Shown: piece after piece, positions 58,119 to 64,000 of the stretch
How the letters are laid out: every line of letters begins with the position of its first letter
Numbering within the stretch: position 1 is the stretch's first letter
Assembly: GCA_003280135.1 (NCBI GenBank)
Contig: QCFW01000006.1
Location: forward strand, 39,433 to 103,432
Reading direction: 5' to 3'
Source: Prochlorococcus sp. AG-363-N16
GTDB taxonomy: Bacteria > Cyanobacteriota > Cyanobacteriia > PCC-6307 > Cyanobiaceae
Length of the DNA stretch: 64,000 nt
Made by a program: the position numbers and the translations under genes
The notes under the pieces: model-generated
Databases searched by the model: none
Told to the model about the DNA's origin: nothing
What the model saw: the letters and a program-made list of their open reading frames with translations, nothing else

Positions 58119-60221
58119 ATGGAAAACTTTGACAAGATACCAGCTTTACTTGTAGGTAAGGATCTACCAAACTTTCAACAAATCTCACCAGAGCAAGTTA
58201 AGTCTTCTATTCCAATACTATTGAAACAGCTAGATACTTCATTTGATTCGTTAGAAGAAAACATCGAACAAAATCTAAAAGATAATAATAAACTTGAATG
58301 GAACAGCATAATGAATCCTCTTCAAGGAATATCTGAGAGACTAAGATGGAGTTGGGGAGTTATATCTCACTTAAATGGTGTATGCAATTCAAAAGAATTA
58401 CGAGAAGCCTATAGCTCACAACAACCTAATGTTATTCGTTTTACAAATAGAATAGGTCAAAGCAAGTTGCTGTATAAAGCATTAACACACCTAAATTCAT
58501 CGACAAATAAAACATTAGATGTCGCACAAAAAAGAATACTTGACGCTGAATTATTAAGCATGAAGCACAAAGGAGTCGGTCTTAATGAATCAGATAAAGA
58601 AATATTTAATTCAAATACTGAAAGATTAGCCGAATTATCTAATAACTACAGTAATAACGTTATTGATGCTACTCAGAATTGGACATTATTAATCTCTGAA
58701 CCTGGCGAGATAAAAGGTTTACCAGTCATGACGCTAGAGGCCTTATCAAGCGCAGCAAATAACTCTAATTCAGAGATTAATTCAACTCCAGAGAAAGGAC
58801 CATGGCTATTGAGTTTAGACATACCAACATATATATCTGTAGTTACTTATTCAGAAAATAGAAAGTTAAGAGAAATGATATACAAGGCTTATGTTAGTAG
58901 AGCTAGTTCTGGTAACTTAAATAATCAAAAAATAATAGAAGAAATATTAAATATTAGACTTGAACAATCAAATTTATTAGGATACAGAAATTGGGCTGAA
59001 CTTAGCCTTTCTAGCAAAATGGCTAAAAATGTTGATGAAGTAGAAAAGTTGTTAGAAGATTTACGTATTGCCTCCTTCAGCGCTGCAAAAAAAGAAATAA
59101 GTGAGCTCTATAGCTACTCAATAGAGAAATCAAATAATAATGATTTCGCTCCATGGGATATTCCTTTTTGGTCTGAGAAACTGAAAAAGAAGAAGTTAAA
59201 TATTGATCAAGAAAAATTAAGAGAATGGTTTCCACTTCCACAGGTTCTTAAAGGTTTATTCGATCTTAGTGAAAGACTTTTTGGTATAACAATTGAAAAA
59301 GAAACATCAACATACCCTAAATGGCATAAGGATGTGGAACTTTTTAATTTACTAGATTCGTATGGGAAAAAAATTGCTTCGTTTTACCTCGATCCATATA
59401 CAAGACCAGGCAGCAAAAGAGGCGGTGCATGGATGGACGAGTGCCTAAATAGAGATTCAACAAATAAAAGCAATGTTATCCTCCCAGTTGCCTACCTAGT
59501 ATGCAATCAAACACCTCCTATAGGAGAGAAGCCCAGTTTAATGAGCTTTGAAGAAGTAAGAACACTGTTCCATGAATTTGGCCATGGGCTACAGCATATG
59601 CTTACAAAAGTAGATTATCCACAAGCAGCAGGAATAAATAATATTGAATGGGATGCAGTTGAACTGCCTAGCCAGTTTATGGAAAATTGGTGCCTAGACA
59701 AAAAAACACTTACAGACATTGCGAAGCATTGGCAAACTGGTGATCCATTGCCTGAAGAAGAGTTTAGAAAGCTAAAAGAAAGTAATACATTTAACTCTGG
59801 GATTAATACGCTTAGGCAAATTCACTTTGCAATAACTGACCTTAAATTACATAGTCAGTGGAATTGCAAATTAGGGATCACTCCAGATGAATTAAGAAGA
59901 GATATTGCAAAAAATACGACCGTAATTGAACCAATAAGTGAAGATAAGTTTCTTTGTTCCTTTAGCCACATATTTGCAGGTGGCTATTCGGCTGGATACT
60001 ACTCCTACAAATGGGCAGAGGTGCTTAGTGCTGATGCCTTTGCTGCTTTTGAGGAAGTTGGATTAGACAATAGAAATGAAATTAAAAATAAAGGGAGACT
60101 ATTTAAAGAAACAATTTTAGGGCTAGGTGGCAGTCGTAACCCGGAAGATGTTTTTATTCAATTTAGAGGCAGAAAAGCTAATACGAATGCACTTATTAGA
60201 CATCTAGGATTAAATCATTAA
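58119..60221 (+). CDS. prlC: Oligopeptidase A-like M3 metallopeptidase
   Basis: Cytosolic oligopeptidase that degrades short peptides such as cleaved signal peptides. The 700 residues match the M3A family; the zinc site is FHEFGHGLQH and the third ligand Glu lies in WDAVELPSQFMENW. GYSAGYYSYKWAEVLSADAFAAFEE in the C-terminal part is standard. ATG 58119 is used; a TTG nine bases earlier overlaps the ndhD stop. Its 3' end interlocks with the lipase-like gene by 12 bases. Confidence 0.94.
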   Translation: MENFDKIPALLVGKDLPNFQQISPEQVKSSIPILLKQLDTSFDSLEENIEQNLKDNNKLEWNSIMNPLQGISERLRWSWGVISHLNGVCNSKELREAYSSQQPNVIRFTNRIGQSKLLYKALTHLNSSTNKTLDVAQKRILDAELLSMKHKGVGLNESDKEIFNSNTERLAELSNNYSNNVIDATQNWTLLISEPGEIKGLPVMTLEALSSAANNSNSEINSTPEKGPWLLSLDIPTYISVVTYSENRKLREMIYKAYVSRASSGNLNNQKIIEEILNIRLEQSNLLGYRNWAELSLSSKMAKNVDEVEKLLEDLRIASFSAAKKEISELYSYSIEKSNNNDFAPWDIPFWSEKLKKKKLNIDQEKLREWFPLPQVLKGLFDLSERLFGITIEKETSTYPKWHKDVELFNLLDSYGKKIASFYLDPYTRPGSKRGGAWMDECLNRDSTNKSNVILPVAYLVCNQTPPIGEKPSLMSFEEVRTLFHEFGHGLQHMLTKVDYPQAAGINNIEWDAVELPSQFMENWCLDKKTLTDIAKHWQTGDPLPEEEFRKLKESNTFNSGINTLRQIHFAITDLKLHSQWNCKLGITPDELRRDIAKNTTVIEPISEDKFLCSFSHIFAGGYSAGYYSYKWAEVLSADAFAAFEEVGLDNRNEIKNKGRLFKETILGLGGSRNPEDVFIQFRGRKANTNALIRHLGLNH

Positions 60222-60809
60222 GATTTCTTTTGTTAGCTTTTTTATAGACTTCTTATTTGTTATCAATGCTTTGTGTGTTATCACGGGTAAAGTTTCCGCT
60301 GTTCCACAAGGTAGTCTTGCACGCCAACCTGGAAATACCATCAAATCCCAATTTGTATAGAAGCTTCTACATTCAAGCTCTTGAAGAAAGTGAGGATTTC
60401 TATTTAATCTAGAAATTAATTTACTACCTATCTTCATTTGAGAAATTCCCTTAAAGAAAAACTTTGGTGCTAACTGCGCAGTAAATGTTCCTTTTTGAGG
60501 ACTGCCTACACAAAAAAAACGTTTACACCGGGAGACTCCTCCTAAATCCTCTAACCATATGCGACTTACGAGACCACCCATTGAATAACCTAAAATATCT
60601 AATTGTGATTCAGTTCCAAACCTCTGCTTTATTTGAAGATCGAGCTTATTAGCTAATTCCTGAAGAGATGTTTTACCTAATTCATGAGGAAGGTTAGGTG
60701 CAAACAAATAGTTTTCGTCTTGTTGAAGGCTTTTAACCAGATTATTAAATAAGGAGGAATTATCCCAAAGGCCATGAACTAAAACCAAAGGACGTACTAA
60801 TTGCTTCAT
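60210..60809 (-). CDS. Alpha/beta hydrolase, lipase-like
   Basis: A 199-residue serine hydrolase. RPLVLVHGLWDNSSLF has the oxyanion-hole HG, and LGYSMGGLVSRIWLEDLGG carries the nucleophile serine in GxSxG. VGSPQKGTFTA resembles bacterial lipases (EstA/LipA group). The acid and the catalytic histidine (a candidate is VITHKALIT) are less certain. The substrate is unknown. It is divergent in role from its neighbours but lies nine bases from folB on the same strand. Confidence 0.82.
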   Translation of the reverse strand: MKQLVRPLVLVHGLWDNSSLFNNLVKSLQQDENYLFAPNLPHELGKTSLQELANKLDLQIKQRFGTESQLDILGYSMGGLVSRIWLEDLGGVSRCKRFFCVGSPQKGTFTAQLAPKFFFKGISQMKIGSKLISRLNRNPHFLQELECRSFYTNWDLMVFPGWRARLPCGTAETLPVITHKALITNKKSIKKLTKEILMI

Positions 60810-60818
60810 TAAAGATCT

Positions 60819-61196
60819 TTATTGCCTGTTTCTACTCCTTTCAATAGCAACTGATCCAGTAAATCCAAATACTGGAGGATTGCATTTTTGCAGGAAAATC
60901 TTCATCGGTATTGGACCATAAAGTGATTCAAGATAATTAAGAATATGCTCACTAAAGGATTCTATTGTCAGACACTGTAATTTGAAAGCAATATCATAAA
61001 TGCCTTTAATAGCTAGTGAGTAGTCAGCCGTCAAGGATAAGTCGTCTTTCCTGGCAGCATCACTCACATTTAGCCAAAGAGAAATATCTAGACTGAAATA
61101 TTGGCCCAAAATACGCTCTTCTTCTAAAACTCCTACATGAGACCATAAACGAATACCCTTAATATGAATCACTCCTTGATCATTAAAGGAAATCAT
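60819..61196 (-). CDS. folB: Dihydroneopterin aldolase
   Basis: Folate synthesis enzyme that splits dihydroneopterin. The 125 residues have GIRLWSHVGVLEEERILGQYFSLD near the start, TADYSLAIKGIYDIAF, LTIESFSEHILNYL, and the C-terminal LQKCNPPVFGFTGSVAIER, with the conserved lysine. Its ATG shares one base with the proA stop (61196), so the two are translationally coupled. Confidence 0.94.
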   Translation of the reverse strand: MISFNDQGVIHIKGIRLWSHVGVLEEERILGQYFSLDISLWLNVSDAARKDDLSLTADYSLAIKGIYDIAFKLQCLTIESFSEHILNYLESLYGPIPMKIFLQKCNPPVFGFTGSVAIERSRNRQ

Positions 61197-62509
61197 TAAT
61201 TTAAATCCTTATGGGAGAAAGATTTCTGACCAGAGGCAAAGTCTGAGGCAATATGTCCATCACCTCGCAAAAAGTACCTATAAGTAACTAAACCATCCAA
61301 TCCAACCGGTCCTCTAGGAGGAAGAGTCTGGGTGCTTATGCCTACTTCTGCACCAAAACCATAACGGAATCCATCCGCAAAACGAGTTGAACAATTATGG
61401 TAAACACCTGAACTATCTACCGAAGACATGAATTTCTCTGCAATAGATATATCTTCAGTAACTATTGCATCCGTATGTCTAGAACCATATTTCCTAATAT
61501 GTTCCAGAGCTTCTTCTAAATTAGAAACTATTTTTATAGCTAAGACAAGGTCAAGGTACTCTGTAGACCAGTCGGCCGCAGAAGCTTCGTTCTCAATACC
61601 GTATTGAGTAGAGATATTGTCTCCAAGAAGACGTACCCCACATTCATTAAATCTTGGAATTGCTTTTTCTAAAAATTCTAATGCTATGTCCTTGTGTATT
61701 AAGAGTGTCTCAATAGCATTACATGCTGCTGGATATTGACACTTACTATCTATACTAATTTCAAGAGCTTTAGTTATATTCGCATGGTTATCAACATAAA
61801 GATGACATATACCATCTGCATGACCCAACACTGGTATGTGTGTACGATCCTGAATAAAACGAACTAATTCATTGCTTCCACGTGGAATAATAAGATCAAC
61901 TATTCCATCAAGCTTGAGAAGACCTAAACTTTCTGTTCTTGTTGTTAATAGGCAAATACATTCTGGATAAACATCAGATTTCTGAAGTCCTAGCATAAGA
62001 GCATCAACAATTGTCTTATTAGTAAAACTTGCTTCACTACCACCCTTAAGGATAGAACCATTACCTGATCTAATGGCCAAAGAAGCTATCTGAATAACAG
62101 CATCAGGCCTCGATTCGAAAATAACTCCTAAAACACCTAATGGAACCGTTATACGTTCTAGAATTAATCCTTTATATAATTCTCGATGCAATTGTCTTTT
62201 TCCTATTGGATCACCTAAATGAGCGACCTGACGAACACCTTCAATAGCCTTTGTTAATTTATTGTCATCAAGTAATAGCCTTGATAATAGTGGTGCCGCC
62301 AGACCAGCTGCTTCAGAACGTGAAAGGTCTTCCAAATTTGCTTTAATAATAGATTCACGAGAAGCTTCTAAGGCATCGGCCATTAAATTCAATGCATTCT
62401 TTCTTTGAATATCTGTAGTTTGAGAAAGCTCAATAGCTGCTCTTTTAACTTGAGAAGCTCGTTTAACTAAATCTTCCGAAGGTTCAGGAACACTATCTAG
62501 AATATTCAT
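61196..62509 (-). CDS. proA: Gamma-glutamyl phosphate reductase
   Basis: Second step of proline synthesis; reduces gamma-glutamyl phosphate with NADPH. The 437 residues show the aldehyde-dehydrogenase-like [54 protein letters not shown], the [10 protein letters not shown] segment with catalytic Cys, and [34 protein letters not shown]. proB is not in the window. It overlaps folB by one base. Confidence 0.97.
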   Translation of the reverse strand: MNILDSVPEPSEDLVKRASQVKRAAIELSQTTDIQRKNALNLMADALEASRESIIKANLEDLSRSEAAGLAAPLLSRLLLDDNKLTKAIEGVRQVAHLGDPIGKRQLHRELYKGLILERITVPLGVLGVIFESRPDAVIQIASLAIRSGNGSILKGGSEASFTNKTIVDALMLGLQKSDVYPECICLLTTRTESLGLLKLDGIVDLIIPRGSNELVRFIQDRTHIPVLGHADGICHLYVDNHANITKALEISIDSKCQYPAACNAIETLLIHKDIALEFLEKAIPRFNECGVRLLGDNISTQYGIENEASAADWSTEYLDLVLAIKIVSNLEEALEHIRKYGSRHTDAIVTEDISIAEKFMSSVDSSGVYHNCSTRFADGFRYGFGAEVGISTQTLPPRGPVGLDGLVTYRYFLRGDGHIASDFASGQKSFSHKDLN

Positions 62510-62603
62510 AATATTTTGTTAGTTAATGAAAGTGGTTAAAGAGATAATAGATTGTTTTGAAGTTTTCTAAGACAAAGCTCACTTAAAAAATAATACAGAA
62601 AAA

Positions 62604-62927
62604 TCATTGGTTTTTTCTTGATCTTGTTAAAGATTTGGATTCATCTTTTCTTGCATAGATCTTGAGAAATAAGATAAACGTTGGTTTACACTCTAGCTTC
62701 AATGCAATCAGCGTATGGAAGATAAAGCCAAGATAGTGAATTATTAAATAAAGAGACAAGGCCAAAATGAAGCTAAAAAAAGCATTTTGGGTTATAGCTA
62801 TAGAATCAAAATTTATATCTTTATAAATAGATTCATGTAATAGACAAACTAAAACTAGTGTAAAACCAGCATCCATTAATATTGCGAATGGATATTTATG
62901 AAGAAATCCAAATTTCCTTGCAATCAA
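62604..62927 (-). CDS. Hypothetical membrane protein
   Basis: A 107-residue protein of no recognised family. It has about two membrane helices: residues 14-33 (AILMDAGFTLVLVCLLHESI) and about 46-75 (NAFFSFILALSLYLIIHYLGFIFHTLIAL), and a basic C-terminal tail (KIYARKDESKSLTRSRKNQ). The topology suggests both ends in the cytosol. No neighbour gives a clue to its role. Confidence 0.55.
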   Translation of the reverse strand: MIARKFGFLHKYPFAILMDAGFTLVLVCLLHESIYKDINFDSIAITQNAFFSFILALSLYLIIHYLGFIFHTLIALKLECKPTFILFLKIYARKDESKSLTRSRKNQ

Positions 62928-62997
62928 ACAATGAAGTAGTAACTAAGGCTCTTTAATAAAAGTTACAAATAAAAACATGGATTTCTTATATACAATA

Positions 62998-64000
62998 TTA
63001 ATACCTCATATATATCTGAAGTTCATTTTGCCAACTACCCTCCTTATCTACTGAGGTTCGGATACCTAACATAGAGTTTAATTGATAAAAGACAGTGCCT
63101 TGAGGAGGTATATCATCTCTATTAGGAGTTACTTGTATAGAAACATTAACTCGATCTGTTAGATCTATACCAAGCTCTGTAACCCATGCATGCTGAGACG
63201 ATAGTTCACTAGAATTAGATTCAGCGCTTAGGTCATTCTGAGAGGAGTCCTCATTAACTCCATCTTTAGGTCTAACAAAGGTAGGGTAAACGAAGAATTG
63301 TATCCTTTCACTTAAAGCTCCGGTGAGATTTCCTAATGCAGGAGAGATAAAAGATCTATTTAAGACATTAGCTAAGATCTCACTCTCATTACCAGCAAAT
63401 AGCATAGTCAACGAATTACCTCCTATTAGGTTAAGAAGTTGACTTCTAGGTAAAGGAGGTGTACTTCTGATTTGGAAGTTATCAGCGAGCCTATCTGCTG
63501 GACCAGTAGCCGATATTTCTACTTTTACTAGTCTGGATCCACCAATACCGCTAGAAGTATAACCATTCATAGACAAATCATTTGAAGATCCAATATTATT
63601 TGGATCTTTTATAGAATCTGAGACACGAGCAATCATCTTTAGGTCAACAAATGGAACAAATCCAGTTGAAGGAGCAAATAAAGCAACATTTGGTGCACGT
63701 CTATCAAAGTTGAAAGTTGTTGTAAAAAGATTGATTCGTCCATTCCTCAGACGAAGCAGCCCATTAATTCTTAGTTGATCATCAAAGGGACCATTCAAAG
63801 TTAAAACACCATTTGCATTAAAACTAGTAAGGGGTTGAAAAACAATTTTAAAGTCCTTATCGAAATTAAGTCTTAATGAATCAAATGAAATTGATGAAAA
63901 TGCTCTTGGGAAATTAGGGTTAAAAAGTCTCTTGGTGGCAGCAGTGTCATTTTGTATAAAAAGTTCAATAGAAGAATTACGGTCCCAAAATTGTTCAGGC
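62998..64000 (-). CDS. tamB: TamB / DUF490 translocation and assembly protein, partial (N-terminal part outside window)
   Basis: The C-terminal part of a TamB/TIC236-type protein, a long beta-taco protein that spans the periplasm and supports outer-membrane assembly or lipid transport. The frame is open to the window edge at 64000, beyond a TTG (63798) that is not a real start; the segments NGPFDDQLRINGLLRLRNGRINL, LFAPSTGFVPFVDLKMIARVSD and TPPLPRSQLLNLIGGNSL match the DUF490 C-terminus, and the protein ends in LQIYMRY, an aromatic end like that of outer-membrane beta barrels. About 333 codons are visible. Confidence 0.85.
   Translation of the reverse strand, partial: PEQFWDRNSSIELFIQNDTAATKRLFNPNFPRAFSSISFDSLRLNFDKDFKIVFQPLTSFNANGVLTLNGPFDDQLRINGLLRLRNGRINLFTTTFNFDRRAPNVALFAPSTGFVPFVDLKMIARVSDSIKDPNNIGSSNDLSMNGYTSSGIGGSRLVKVEISATGPADRLADNFQIRSTPPLPRSQLLNLIGGNSLTMLFAGNESEILANVLNRSFISPALGNLTGALSERIQFFVYPTFVRPKDGVNEDSSQNDLSAESNSSELSSQHAWVTELGIDLTDRVNVSIQVTPNRDDIPPQGTVFYQLNSMLGIRTSVDKEGSWQNELQIYMRY

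Noticed and set aside
62998..63798. Stand-alone short protein starting at TTG 63798
   Set aside because: The frame continues to the window edge with the same family pattern, so it is a partial TamB.
1..64000. CRISPR array, prophage, insertion sequence or toxin-antitoxin pair
   Set aside because: No direct-repeat-spacer pattern, transposase, integrase, capsid or toxin-like gene was recognised.

Overview
The window is a compact, AT-rich cyanobacterial chromosome segment, almost certainly from Prochlorococcus or a very close marine picocyanobacterium. The evidence is the gene content: menB/menD for phylloquinone, solanesyl-type prenyl synthase and a UbiD-family decarboxylase for plastoquinone, ndhD, pcyA, glnA with an NtcA-type promoter, a SipA-like regulator and a chloroplast/cyanobacterial TamB. 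Low GC, spacing of a few bases between genes and frequent stop-to-stop overlaps agree with a streamlined genome. The exact strain cannot be fixed from the sequence alone. No insertion sequence, prophage, CRISPR array, tRNA or rRNA gene was found.

Layout. 1-4040: C-terminally cut glyS, sir, and a VanX-type D-Ala-D-Ala dipeptidase. 4040-4386: the only gene-free stretch above 300 bases; it holds three DnaA-box-like 9-mers. 4387-9657: recG, a conserved protein with an NNS tandem repeat, tsf and rpsB with a leader that can form a pseudoknot. 9657-14361: glycosyltransferase, a tiny basic protein, a DevBCA-type exporter and pcyA. 14405-20000: paired M16 peptidases, sipA-like gene, bioY-lspA-GTPase(DUF697) operon, and a small antisense membrane-protein ORF. 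20021-29129: PLP decarboxylase, tadA, class V aminotransferase, glnA, two less known genes, acs and a HAD phosphatase.

29112-33596 is a minus-strand cluster comB - nitrilase - amidase - murI - polyprenyl synthase. 33660-38918 is a plus-strand run of ubiD-like, aroA, an MnmC-like methyltransferase and glmU. 38907-44455 is a minus-strand run of menD, menB, glgA and murF. 44590-45575 holds lepB and a DUF760 gene. 45564-50774 holds a manganese/zinc ABC transporter (mntC-A-B order) with a DUF4336 gene and a second DUF697 protein. 51009-60221 is a tight plus-strand run: RG-rich protein, trpS, thrS, glk, thrB, ndhD, and an M3 oligopeptidase. 60210-64000 is minus strand: hydrolase, folB, proA, a membrane protein and the C-terminal part of TamB.

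Functionally the window is mainly housekeeping: cell wall (murI, murF, glmU, amidase, D,D-dipeptidase), translation (rpsB, tsf, trpS, thrS, glyS, tadA), quinone and photosynthetic electron transport, nitrogen and sulfur assimilation, and envelope transport. I did not find a clear new multi-gene system. The best leads are regulatory or structural: the rpsB leader pseudoknot, the DnaA-box-like cluster beside recG, the menD reading frame that continues upstream without a normal start codon, the interlocked stop codons of convergent genes, and two unannotated-looking small proteins.
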